Assembly: GCA_039545355.1 (NCBI GenBank)
Contig: BCJJ01000008.1
Span: 496,001 to 560,000 of the forward strand
Direction: 5' to 3'
Origin: Trichosporon coremiiforme
Taxonomy: Eukaryota; Basidiomycota; Tremellomycetes; Trichosporonales; Trichosporonaceae
Length of the DNA stretch: 64,000 bases
This document shows positions 10,556 to 20,700 of the stretch, piece after piece. The first letter of the stretch is position 1, and each line of letters starts with the position of its first letter. The notes beneath the pieces were generated by a model that saw only the letters and a program-made list of their open reading frames with translations, made no database searches and was not told the origin of the DNA. The translations under genes and the position numbers were made by a program.

Positions 10556-13500
10556 ATGTCCAAACTCATCCTCCTCCTCGACACGGGCACGTCCACACTC
10601 GTTCGCCGCACCGCCGCAAAACAGCTGGCGGACGTCGCCCTCAAGACATTCTCTTCACTCCCAACAGACGATGCATGGCAAGATACCCTTGATACAATCG
10701 CCAAGATCATCCCCCTCCTCCGTTCCCGATCATCCGAAACCCGCAACGCTGCTGCAAATGCCCTCGGCCTCATTGCTCAGGCTCTCCCTGCCTGGGAGGG
10801 CTCCCCCAACGAAGAACCGTCACCGATAGACCCGGGTGACCCCTTTGACGTGCACGTCGTCGCGTGCTCCAGCGAGTTGTTGTTGGCGTCGGCTGGCCGC
10901 GAATACGTCGCCAAACCCGGCCCCGGCGATCGCGCCAAGCGAAAGAAGGCCATGCTCGGCGCCGTCGGCATGGGCGGCGGACTCGACATGGGCAGTGACA
11001 TGGACGCGGTGTTCGACGACGGGGATGACGGAACGTCCACACCGACACAGACCCCAGAAAACATCTTTGAAGGTCTTTCCGCTCGGCAAGTCGCCATGCT
11101 GAAGCGCAAGAAGGGTAACAACATGATCGAGGAAGCGAACAAGATGCGGCGCTTGAATGAAAAGGCCAACGGCGGCCCAGCTTCGTCCGAGACGCCGACA
11201 CCCCGGTCAACGCCGAAGGGCACTCCGAACGCTACGCCCCCTCGCGACGTGAAACCCGACATTAAGGCCGAGCCGGACGTCAAGCCGGACATTAAACCAG
11301 ACGTCAAGCCCGAAGCTGTCGTGATCGACCCCGGCAAGAAGGGCGGTGCGGTAGAAGCGCACGAGGTGCAGACGCTGAAGCTCGACGCTCACGGCCACTC
11401 GCCGTGGTCGGCCGTTGTGGCTGAGCTGTCTGGGGGGTTGACGGACCCTACCTGGGAGTCGCGCCACGGCGCGTCACTGGGCATCACCGAGGTTCTGAGG
11501 CACACCGGTAGCAACATCGCTGCCGGCTACGTCGGGTTTCTCCCCGCTCTCGCTCGCCGGCTGCTGACACTCTTGACGCTCGACCGATTCGGAGATTTCG
11601 TCGGCGACACGGTCATGGCACCAGTACGCGAAACGGCTGCGCAAGCCCTCGGCATTCTCTTCAAGTTTGAGAGCGAGGCCGAGGCCGCCGAGGTACACAA
11701 TGCGCTCGTGGATATGGTCCGCCAGACTTGGGCGAAGCGTGGCAAGGCGGCAGAGGGCCTGCCGCGAGGTGATCGATTCGCGTGGGAGCTGCGACACGCC
11801 GGCCTCCTCGGATTAAAGTACGAGGTCGTCGTCCGCGACACGGACACAATCATCCGCGACATTGTGTCGTCCGCTCTTCTTTCTTTGCGAGAAGCGGACG
11901 ACGACGTCCGTACAGTCGCCGCATCTGCCCTCCTGCCGGCGGCCAGAGACCTCGTCAAGCTTCCAGAGATTGGAGACATTCTGTCCACGCTGTGGGACTG
12001 CCTCGGCGAAGGCACCGATGAGCTGGGCAGCAGCACGGCCGCTGTCATGGACCTGCTCGGTGCTCTTCTCGGTTACAGCGAAGTCATTAACCTGATGGCA
12101 TCGAGCGCCGATCAGCGATCAGTGATCTCCAGGATCTATGCGTTCATTAGACACCCGATCGCAAGCGTCCGCCTCGCCGTTGCCAACGCGCTGCTCGTCC
12201 TGATGACCGTTCCAGATCTGCCACACGACTGGATCAAGGCTGACGTCCTGTCTCTGCTGTTCCAAAACCTCGTGCTGGAGGACCGGGAGGACGTGCGCTC
12301 CGTCTCGGCCGAAGCGCTGGAGGCTGGATTCGCAGGTACCGCCCTCGACGAGACGGTCGGGCCAAAGATCAACGACTGGTACGCGATCGCCATGACGCCA
12401 GTCGGTGTCCCGCTCGATGAGGGTCTGTTCGTTGGCCGCCGCGTTCGCGGCCACGACGTTGACAAGGCCATGTTTGCCGGGGACATGAGTCTGGTTTCGA
12501 CCGAGCTGGTACTGGAGACGCGCATCGCGGCTGCCAAGGCTCTCGCTTCGCTTCGGTCGTACCCGCACTCGTTTGACGATATCGTCCTCGTACGCAACTA
12601 CCTCGGATCGACCAACGCCCACCAAGTTTTCCTCGCCTCGACGGTCATTCGGGAATGGGCGCTGAAGAACCGCCCGGAAGCGGTCGACGCCAACCTCGCT
12701 TCGGCGCTGATCCCTTTGCTCGCGCCGCCCGCGACGTACAACGAAATGACGACAATGCTGCAGCGCGTGTACGACGAGGTGCGCGCACTGTTCTCTGCGT
12801 TCACGACAGAGGGCAAGGTGAAACGCGACCGCATTCCCGAGCTGCCGTCTCGCGTGGATCCTCTTGGCGGGGCGGACGCATTCACTCTGGACACTGCTCG
12901 ACGCGCTGTCGGTCCTACGTTTGACGCTCTCGCCAAACTCCTCCGCGGTGCCCACGCAAAGTCGGCACTCGCAAACTTGAAAGACAGGCAGCGGAAGGTG
13001 CTCGCGTCTATCGGCTATTTTAGCGCGATGAAGGACAAGCTTGACGTACAGGTCGGAGCCGGCATCGCCGGCGCACTCATTGCGCTTGGCGTTATGCCGC
13101 CGAAGCTGGGTCCAGTCGTGAAGGCCGTCATGGATGGCGTCAAGAAGGAGGAGTCAGAGCTGCTACAGGCGCGCGCTGCAGACAGTGTCGGCGCGCTCAT
13201 CGCCTTCTGCTGTTCGCCAGAGTTCAGCGCCGCCGTCAATCCGGTGGACAAGGTGCTGAAGAATCTGTTCACTTTCCTAAACTCGGACGTCTCAGTGACG
13301 CCGGTATTCACGGCAATCGCCGAGGGCATTTTGTCGCTGAAGGACGCCCCGGCGCCTACCGGCAAGAGAGGTCTGCCGGTGCCCGACGAGACCGAGGAGC
13401 AAATTGCTGCTCGCGTCACGCGGCGCGGCGCTCTCGCTGCTCTGGCGGCCGTGGCGAAGCGGTTCAGCGGTAGCCTGTTCGAGCGTGTGCCCCGGTTTTG

Positions 13501-15859
13501 GGACGGCATCAGCGCATCGCTTCTCGCCGTTGCGAGCGGCGACTCGCAAGAGCTTGACGAGCGCCTATCGTCAGAGCCGCGCTCTCCCGGCCAGGATTTG
13601 GTTGACGGCCTGACGTCGCTCCGCCTCGTCGCCCCGACGCTCGACCCGGCACTCCATCCGCAGCTCGTGTCGCTGATCGCGCCCCTCATTGTCGCACTGC
13701 AGTCCTCGTTTGCGGTCGTCCGCAACGCAGCCGCCCGCACCCTGGCCGTGCTCTGCGCTGTCGCCACCGAGGAAGGCATGCGGCGTGTCGTGGACGATGT
13801 CGTGCCACTTGTCGGTGACGCCACTAACGTTTATGCGCGGCAAGGCGCTGTAGAAGCAATCCACCACATCATCAAGGAGCTCGACATCAAGGCACTTCCC
13901 TATGTGCTCTTCTTGATTGTTCCCATCCTCGGACGCATGAGTGACTCGGACGAGAGTACGCGTCTGTTGGCAACGGCGACGTTTGCGTCGCTTGTCAAAA
14001 TGGTCCCGTTGGAGGCCGGTATCCCCGACCCACCCGGGTTCTCTGAAGAGATGCTCGCGAAGCGCGACGATGAGCGGCGGTTCCTGGCGCAGCTGTTGGA
14101 CGGCTCCCGTGCCGAAAGCTACGAGCTGCCGATCAACATCAAGGCAGACCTCCGTCAATATCAAAAGGACGGCGTCAGCTGGCTGGCGTTCCTGGCAAAA
14201 TACCAGCTGCACGGCATCCTGTGCGACGATATGGGCCTTGGCAAGTCGCTGCAGACGATTTGCATCGTGGGCAGTAAGCACCATGAGCGCGCCGCAAGGT
14301 ACAAGGCCACGAAAAGTGTGGACTCGGCGCACCTTCCCTCGCTCATCGTCTGTCCGCCAACGCTGACCGGACACTGGTACCACGAGATTCGCAAGTTCAC
14401 CGACGAGCTTCGGCCCGTGCAGTATGTCGGCAACGCGTCGCAACGAGCCAGTCTCCGGCCACAGCTGAAAAAGTATGACGTCGTCATCACCTCATACGAG
14501 GCTGTCCGCAATGACATTGCCGACCTCGGCCAGATGAACTGGCTGTATTGCGTTCTTGACGAGGGGCACGTCATCAAGAATGCTAAAACAAAGCTGTCGC
14601 AGGCGGTAAAGCAGATCCGCTCCCAGCACCGACTCTTGCTGTCGGGGACACCAATCCAGAACAATGTTCTCGAGCTTTGGAGCCTCTTCGACTTTTTGAT
14701 GCCCGGATTCCTCGGATCAGAGCGCGCGTTCAACGAACGCTTCTCCAAACCGATTCTGGCGGACCGCGACGGCAAGGCGACAGCAAAGGAGCGTGAGGCG
14801 GCCTCGGCGGCCCTCGAGGCACTGCACAAGCAGGTCTTGCCGTTCTTGCTGCGACGACTGAAGGAGGACGTCCTCAGTGACCTGCCGCCCAAGATTATCC
14901 AGGACTACTACTGCGATCTGTCCGACCTGCAAAAGGTCATGTACGACGAGTTCTCCCACTCGAACGCGGCGGAAGAGGCGGGCGAGTTTGCGTCGGGCGG
15001 CGGACAGACTCATGTGTTCCAGTCGCTGCAGTACCTGCGCAAGCTGTGCAACCATCCCGCTCTCGTGCTGCGCGACGACAAGCAGGCGCTCGTCAAGGTC
15101 GAGCAAAAGCTCGGCAAGGTGCCTCCCCTGCACGATCTTATCCACGCGCCCAAGCTCGAGGCGCTGAAGCAGCTTTTGACAGACTGTGGCATCGGTCTCC
15201 CGCAGGTCGATAAGTCAGACCCTTCAGGGCCGTTCACTGGCTCTCACCGCGTGCTCATCTTCTGTCAGTTGCGGCCGATGCTCGACCTCATCGAGACCGA
15301 CTTGTTCCGTGCGCACATGCCCACCGTGTCCTACATGCGCCTGGACGGCGCGACGGACCCAAGGAAGCGGCACGCTATCGTTGAGACGTTCAACGCGGAC
15401 CCCAAGATTGATGTCCTGCTCCTGACCACCAGCGTTGGTGGTCTCGGCCTGAACTTGACGGGAGCCGACACGGTCATCTTTGTGGACCACGACTGGAACC
15501 CGATGAAGGACCTGCAGGCGATGGATCGCGCGCATCGTCTCGGGCAGAAAAAGGTCGTCAACGTGTACCGCCTGATCACCCGCGGCACCCTGGAGGAGAA
15601 GATCATGGGTCTTCAGCGCTTCAAGTTGAACATTGCCTCGAGCGTTGTGACGCAGCAGAACTCAGGTCTAGGTTCAATGAACACGGGCGAGGTGCTGGAC
15701 CTGTTCAAGGTCAGCGCCGATGGAGACGACACGAAAAAACCAAAACGGGACGCCTCGGGGCTCAGCATGTCCAAGGTCCTCGAGGGTCTCGAAGACTTGC
15801 CACCAGAAGACGAGTACGCCGAGTTGTCGCTCGATAATTTCCTCAGCAAAAACCAGTAG
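10556..15859 (+). CDS. MOT1: TBP-associated ATPase MOT1/BTAF1
   Basis: A 1767-residue nuclear Swi2/Snf2 ATPase that strips TATA-binding protein from DNA and redistributes it. The gene is a single uninterrupted exon. The start is ATG 10556 (MSKLILLLDTGTSTLVRRTA), the typical MOT1 N-terminus that begins the HEAT-repeat array binding TBP. A charged linker near residues 230-255 has a repeated DVKPDIKPDVKPE pattern. The HEAT region continues to about residue 1180. The C-terminal ATPase has CDDMGLGKSLQT (Walker A, near residue 1225), SYEAVRND, DEGHVIKN at 1335 (the DEGH variant of the DExH box typical of MOT1), LSGTPIQNN, and the helicase C motifs SVGGLGLNLTGAD and MDRAHRLGQ. The length is close to that of known MOT1/BTAF1 proteins. 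Confidence 0.97.
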   Translation: MSKLILLLDTGTSTLVRRTAAKQLADVALKTFSSLPTDDAWQDTLDTIAKIIPLLRSRSSETRNAAANALGLIAQALPAWEGSPNEEPSPIDPGDPFDVHVVACSSELLLASAGREYVAKPGPGDRAKRKKAMLGAVGMGGGLDMGSDMDAVFDDGDDGTSTPTQTPENIFEGLSARQVAMLKRKKGNNMIEEANKMRRLNEKANGGPASSETPTPRSTPKGTPNATPPRDVKPDIKAEPDVKPDIKPDVKPEAVVIDPGKKGGAVEAHEVQTLKLDAHGHSPWSAVVAELSGGLTDPTWESRHGASLGITEVLRHTGSNIAAGYVGFLPALARRLLTLLTLDRFGDFVGDTVMAPVRETAAQALGILFKFESEAEAAEVHNALVDMVRQTWAKRGKAAEGLPRGDRFAWELRHAGLLGLKYEVVVRDTDTIIRDIVSSALLSLREADDDVRTVAASALLPAARDLVKLPEIGDILSTLWDCLGEGTDELGSSTAAVMDLLGALLGYSEVINLMASSADQRSVISRIYAFIRHPIASVRLAVANALLVLMTVPDLPHDWIKADVLSLLFQNLVLEDREDVRSVSAEALEAGFAGTALDETVGPKINDWYAIAMTPVGVPLDEGLFVGRRVRGHDVDKAMFAGDMSLVSTELVLETRIAAAKALASLRSYPHSFDDIVLVRNYLGSTNAHQVFLASTVIREWALKNRPEAVDANLASALIPLLAPPATYNEMTTMLQRVYDEVRALFSAFTTEGKVKRDRIPELPSRVDPLGGADAFTLDTARRAVGPTFDALAKLLRGAHAKSALANLKDRQRKVLASIGYFSAMKDKLDVQVGAGIAGALIALGVMPPKLGPVVKAVMDGVKKEESELLQARAADSVGALIAFCCSPEFSAAVNPVDKVLKNLFTFLNSDVSVTPVFTAIAEGILSLKDAPAPTGKRGLPVPDETEEQIAARVTRRGALAALAAVAKRFSGSLFERVPRFWDGISASLLAVASGDSQELDERLSSEPRSPGQDLVDGLTSLRLVAPTLDPALHPQLVSLIAPLIVALQSSFAVVRNAAARTLAVLCAVATEEGMRRVVDDVVPLVGDATNVYARQGAVEAIHHIIKELDIKALPYVLFLIVPILGRMSDSDESTRLLATATFASLVKMVPLEAGIPDPPGFSEEMLAKRDDERRFLAQLLDGSRAESYELPINIKADLRQYQKDGVSWLAFLAKYQLHGILCDDMGLGKSLQTICIVGSKHHERAARYKATKSVDSAHLPSLIVCPPTLTGHWYHEIRKFTDELRPVQYVGNASQRASLRPQLKKYDVVITSYEAVRNDIADLGQMNWLYCVLDEGHVIKNAKTKLSQAVKQIRSQHRLLLSGTPIQNNVLELWSLFDFLMPGFLGSERAFNERFSKPILADRDGKATAKEREAASAALEALHKQVLPFLLRRLKEDVLSDLPPKIIQDYYCDLSDLQKVMYDEFSHSNAAEEAGEFASGGGQTHVFQSLQYLRKLCNHPALVLRDDKQALVKVEQKLGKVPPLHDLIHAPKLEALKQLLTDCGIGLPQVDKSDPSGPFTGSHRVLIFCQLRPMLDLIETDLFRAHMPTVSYMRLDGATDPRKRHAIVETFNADPKIDVLLLTTSVGGLGLNLTGADTVIFVDHDWNPMKDLQAMDRAHRLGQKKVVNVYRLITRGTLEEKIMGLQRFKLNIASSVVTQQNSGLGSMNTGEVLDLFKVSADGDDTKKPKRDASGLSMSKVLEGLEDLPPEDEYAELSLDNFLSKNQ

Positions 15860-15946
15860 CATAGCATTACCATTCAACCTGCATTAGATACCCCATGTAC
15901 ATGTAAATATCATGCATACAGCAGACCCAGCCTACACACATACTTT

Positions 15947-16412
15947 TTACGACGAGCTCGCGCGCCTGTCAGCAGACGACAGAAGCTGCTTGTAGATCTC
16001 GTCCGCCGACATGTTGGTCAGAGTAATCGTCTTGTCGGGGCGGCCGTCTGGGCTGTCAGTACCGTCCAGTCTGCGCACTTACGGAACGAGACTGTCATGA
16101 TCGGCTCGGCAAAGGGAGCTTCCGGGTCGCACTTGGGGTGGCGGCGGTCCCGGGGGTTCGGGACACGCTCAACAACGAAGGGGAGATTCGGGTTCGCGTA
16201 CGCTATCCGGGAAGCAGTCGTGCGGAGGAACTCGCTACAGTCAGCAGTGCTCGCTTGCGCAAAGCTCACCGGGTGCCCATCTCCGGGGCCTGGAACGTGT
16301 AGCTCAGCTGCACAGCCTTGATGGTGTTGGGCAGGGGCGTGCTGCCCTGTCCGGTCTTCAGAGCAGCAATGGCCTCCTTGAGGGGCAGACGGCGGAGAGC
16401 TTGCGGGCGCAT
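15947..16412 (-). CDS. Mitochondrial ribosomal protein, L51/S25/CI-B8 fold (mL61/mS25-like)
   Basis: A 131-residue basic protein in three exons with two 35-nt introns. The start is ATG 16412 (MRPQALRRLPLKEAIAALK). The pattern of an N-terminal LKEAIAALKTG helix, then VQLSYTFQ, then REFLRTTASRIAYANPNLP, then a late TITLTNMSADEIYKQLLS fits the small thioredoxin-like domain shared by mitoribosomal mL61/MRP49, mS25, mL43 and NDUFA2. The ending ADEIYKQLL resembles mL61/mS25 most. No cleavable presequence is obvious beyond the basic N-terminus. It sits head to head with ATP10, another mitochondrial gene, across 176 bp. The fold family is likely; the exact subunit is uncertain. Confidence 0.7.
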
Positions 16413-16588
16413 GGTTGTTGGCGATGAGGTTGAGAGGTGTCGAGCTCGTTATTGTCGACGGAGAACGTCGGTGGATTCGTCGGACTTTTCCTAATGACGT
16501 GTGATCCAGTATCAAAGTGGCGGATGGTTCCTAATCCGCTGATTAGGCGATTTCATTCCGGCAATCTGAAAAGATAGCATCGTCCACC
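16413..16588. promoter_or_regulatory. Shared divergent promoter of two mitochondrial genes
   Basis: Only 176 bp separate the start codons of the mitoribosomal protein gene (-) and ATP10 (+). The region contains CCTAAT twice (near 16490 and at 16530). The second copy is part of a perfect inverted repeat. A TGACGT core lies beside the first copy. Coordinated expression is an inference from layout. Confidence 0.55.
16530..16547. repeat. Perfect inverted repeat in divergent promoter
   Basis: CCTAATC-CGCT-GATTAGG has 7-bp arms and a 4-nt spacer, and lies about 40 bp upstream of the ATP10 ATG. It could be a binding site for a dimeric regulator. Confidence 0.6.
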
Positions 16589-17646
16589 ATGAGCATCTCT
16601 CGGATATCCCTACGGCTCGCTGCCGCTGCGCCGCCCTCAACTCGCCTTGTATCGCGCTCTGCTGTGCGGTTCGCCTCGTCACAGCCGCCGCAACCGACGC
16701 CGCCGGAGCAGCGGCCACAACCCGAGCAGCCTGAGTCTTCCAAGGCATCCCGCGCCAAGGTCGCGTTTCTGTCTGGCGCCTCCCCCGATCAGCCCGAGGT
16801 CAAGCCCGTCGGCACGAAGGACAAGAACCCGTACGCTGTTCCGCCATTGAGTCGCCCGCTCGGTACCACCAAGGTCCCGACTTCGATCCCGAAGACATGG
16901 GCTGAGAAGAAGGAGGAGCTATTGGACCGGGATCGCCATAAGGCGAAGCGCAAGGCGCTGCTGAAGGAGGCGAGCCAGGGTTACTTCCACGACTACAACT
17001 TGGCGAAAAAGGCAAACGGAGGAAAGCTCTGGGTTGCACCGCCTGTGCTCATCCGGGAAGACGTAAGTGCACCGCTGGGTGTCGCTGACCGCAGCGGGCG
17101 CTGTACTTCCCCGACATCAGCGGAAAGGCCCTGACCGGGGCCACGGAGCACACGACGGACTTGCTGAAGGGCAAGGTGTCGCTCGTTGCAATCCAGACGA
17201 CGCGCGTCAGTGAAGAGCACGTGCAGAGCTTCGTTGAGCCGGTACTCGAGGACTGGGAGGGACAGCCGGGCTTCCAATACGTCATTGTGGGTCATGTTGC
17301 GTGCGCGCTAACATAAGATCAACCATCAGGCGAACCCGCTAAAGTCGATGCTGCTGTCCTTTTTCGTGTCGTCGCTGAAGCGTACTGTCCCCGAGTCGCG
17401 ATGGCCATCGTATCTCTGCTCTTCGGGAGAGTGGAATTTGTTTGATGTAAGATATCAGGGTGATTGTGCTGATGGCAGGTGACTCAACCCCTCGGCATCG
17501 AGAATCAGCTTCTTGGCTACGTCTACCTCGTCGACGAGAACTGCAAGATTCGCTGGGCCGGCTGCGCCACGGCCAAGCCGGAGGAGACGGACAGCCTGCG
17601 CAAGTCGACCGCCGTGCTTATGAAACGGATGAAGGAGTCGCGATAG
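16589..17646 (+). CDS. ATP10: Mitochondrial F1Fo-ATPase assembly factor ATP10
   Basis: Inner-membrane assembly factor that assists subunit 6 (Atp6) joining the Atp9 ring. It is 320 residues in four exons with introns of 32, 31 and 32 nt. The N-terminus (MSISRISLRLAAAAPPSTRL, with RSAVRFASSQ following) is an Arg/Ser-rich mitochondrial presequence. Diagnostic segments: ALYFPDISGKAL, then KGKVSLVAIQTT, then QYVIINHQANPLKSMLLSFF, and the conserved C-terminal LGYVYLVDENCKIRWAG followed by EETDSLRKSTAVL. The length agrees with fungal ATP10 proteins. Its 3' end faces URA2 convergently with about 100 bp between them. Confidence 0.93.
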
Positions 17647-17748
17647 ATTAGCATGTATAGACTTTACTCCGCTCTCATTTGCTCGTATCCGAAACAAGAA
17701 TGCATGATCTATCTATTTTACTTTAATGCTGTTGAGTGATGCTAGAAA

Positions 17749-20700
17749 CTAAGCGCCGAGAACCATGGTGAGAAGCGCCATGCGGACGAAGAGGCCGTAG
17801 CGCATCTGGCGGAAGTAGGCGGCGCGGCGCGAGTCAAAGTCGACCTCGGGGTCAATCTCGTTAACGCGCGGGAGGGGGTGCATGACGATGGCGCTCTCCT
17901 TGGCGCGCTTCAGGACATCGTTGTTGATGATGTACATGTCCTTGACGGCCTCGTACTCAGCGAGGCTGTCGAAGCGCTCCTTCTGGACGCGAGTCACGTA
18001 CAGGACGTCGCTCTGCGCAATGCACTCGTCCAGGTTGGTGTACTCCTTCCAGGGAATGTTGGCGCGGCTCGCCTCCTGCTTGACGTAATCGGGCATCGCG
18101 AGCGAGGGCGGCGAGACAAAGTTGAGCGTAACGTCGTAAAGCGACAGCAGCTTGACGAGCGAGTGCACGGTGCGGCCGTTCTTCAGGTCACCGATGAGGG
18201 TGATAGTGATACCGTTGACGGAACCGAGCTCCTCACGAATACAGAAGACGTCGAGGAGCGACTGGCTCGGGTGCTCGCCGATGCCGTCGCCGGCGTTGAC
18301 GATCGGGACGGGGCTGCACTTGGACGCGAGCTTGGCCGAGCCGACTTCGGGGTGGCGGAGCACAATGGCGTCGGCGTAGCAGCCGACAGTGCGAATCGTG
18401 TCCTGGAGCGACTCGCCCTTAAGGACAGAGGAGGCCGAGGCGGTGACCTGGACGACCTCACCACCGCAGCGCTTCATGGCAGTCTCAAACGAGGCAGACG
18501 TGCGGGTCGAGGGCTCGTAGAAGAGCGTGCAGAGGACGCGGCCGCGGAGAGTGTCGACCGAGCCGTGGCGCTCAACCTGGGTGCGCATCTCGGACGCGAG
18601 GTTGAAGAGCGCGTGAAGGTCGTCACGCGTAAACTGCTTGACGGAGAGAATGTCCTGGCGGGCGAACGCGGGGTGGGGCACGAGCGAGGGCAGAGCGGGG
18701 GCAGGCGAGGTCTGCGCGGGGGGCTGGGCCGCGAGCGACATGAGCGAAGGCTGAGCCTGCGAGGGCGTGCCAGTGCCGACGGCAGGCGGCGACTGGAGCG
18801 AAATGCTGGGGCGCGAAGCGCGCGAGAACGAGCCGCGAGCGCCGCGGGGGCCAGTCATGGAGACGTCGCGGCCCAGCGGCATCGAGAACGTGTTGCCGTC
18901 GAGGACGACCGAGTGGTTGTTGATAACGACACGGTGGACGGCACCGAGGACACCCTGACCCGAGAGAGGCGACCAGTCGTCGCCATCGGCCTCGAACAGC
19001 GAGGGGCGGTTCACCTCGACCTCGACATAAGTCTGGGGCTGCTCGGTCAGATCGAAGATGTTGCGCGGGTTCTCGCTGAGGCGGGTCGAAATGTCGTCGA
19101 GGGTGAGGCGGCCCTGCGCGACAGCAGTCAGCAGAAGAGGAAGCGACTCCTCGACACCGCTGCGAGCCGAAACCTTCTTGCCGAGGGCCTGGCCGAGCTC
19201 GTAGGGCAGAACACCGACGGAGAAGACGTCAATGTTGGCGAGGTTGTCCCACAGCGCCTGCTGGTCCTCCTGGGTAGGAAGGACCTTGGCGGCCTCGGGG
19301 TAGTCGTGCTGCGAGTAGAACAGGGCGTAGATTGCAACGTCGCAAGTGACAGCAAGACCCTTCTCCTTGGCGAGCGAGATCAGGGTGATGTCGTCGCGAG
19401 TGGAGACGGAGGCGATGTGAATGTTGCGGTTGTTCAGGCTCGCGAGCAGGAGGATTGACGCGAGGTCGGTGCCGCGGGCGTCAGTCACGATGGGCTTGTC
19501 CTGGGGCCAGGCAGCAAAGTGCTGGGCGACGGAGGCAACCTTGTTGACGGTGCTCAGGTTGTTGAACGGAATGAAGAGCGCCTTGGCACCGGCGGCGATG
19601 GCGTCGCCGAGGCGCGAGGCATTGTCCGCGGTAGCAGCGACCGAGAAGAAGTAGTCGCAGTGAGAGGCACCAGAGGCGTTCTGCTGCGCCTTCTGCAGCG
19701 AGATTTCATCTTCGACGGTCGACTTGAGACCCTGGGGAACCATCTGGATGATGGTGAAGCCACCCTTGATCGCAGCCTGGGTCGCCTCGCTAAAGTCGTC
19801 TGAGTTCGGCTCGGCGGCGCCGGGCACGAATGACTGAACGGAAACGAGACCGGGGAAGGTGAAGGCCTCGTGTGAAGTTTTGTAGTCGACGCTGGAAATG
19901 TCGAACGTCGGCTTGCGGATGATGGCCTCGATGAAGAGCTTGGCGCACTTGACGTTCGTGATGAGAGGAACGGCAAAGTCCACGGCCATACGACGCGAGC
20001 GGTAACCCTTGGAGATGTACGAGGCCGGGCGGCGGTAGCGGTTCTTGGACGGCAGGTTGATGTACAGGTCAATGACGTTGTTGGCAAGGTGCTGCGACAG
20101 CGAGTACTCGGCCTTCTGGGGGTCGCTCTCGTCGTCCTCGCCAAGAGCTTCCAGATACTTGACGGGAATGCCGTGCTCCTGGATAAAGTCGGCAGTACCG
20201 GCGGTCGCGAACAGGTTGTAGCCCATGCGGTGCAGCTTGTGCACTGAGGGCAGCATCTCGAGCTTCTCCTTGAAGGAGCCGATCGAGAGCAGGACATTCT
20301 TCTTGGGCGGGCGAATACCGGTCGAGATGAGCGCCTTCAGGTAGGCATCGTAGCGGTCCTTGCCGAAACAGGCGACCTCTCCGGTCGAGGCCATCTCGAC
20401 ACCGAGAATGGGGTCGGCACCCGACAGTCGCGAGAAGGAGAACTGCGGGACCTTGACACCGACGTAGTTGGGAGGCAGCTTGACATCGGGGTAAGGGGTG
20501 ACAGGGAGACCGAGCATGACCTTGGTCGCGATCTCGATGGCATCAACGCCCGTGACCTTGGACACGAAGGGGAACGAACGGGCGGCACGGAGGTTGCACT
20601 CGATGACCTTGATCTCGTTGTTCTTGGCGATGAACTGAATGTTGTACGGGCCGGTGACNTTGAGGGCCTGGCCAATCTTGGCCGTCGCGACCTCAATCTT

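Noticed and set aside
17878..19458. A 526-codon plus-strand frame within URA2
   Set aside because: Antisense shadow of the ATCase and dihydroorotase-like domains; no start context, promoter or motif. The 503-codon frame at 22273-23784 is the same kind.
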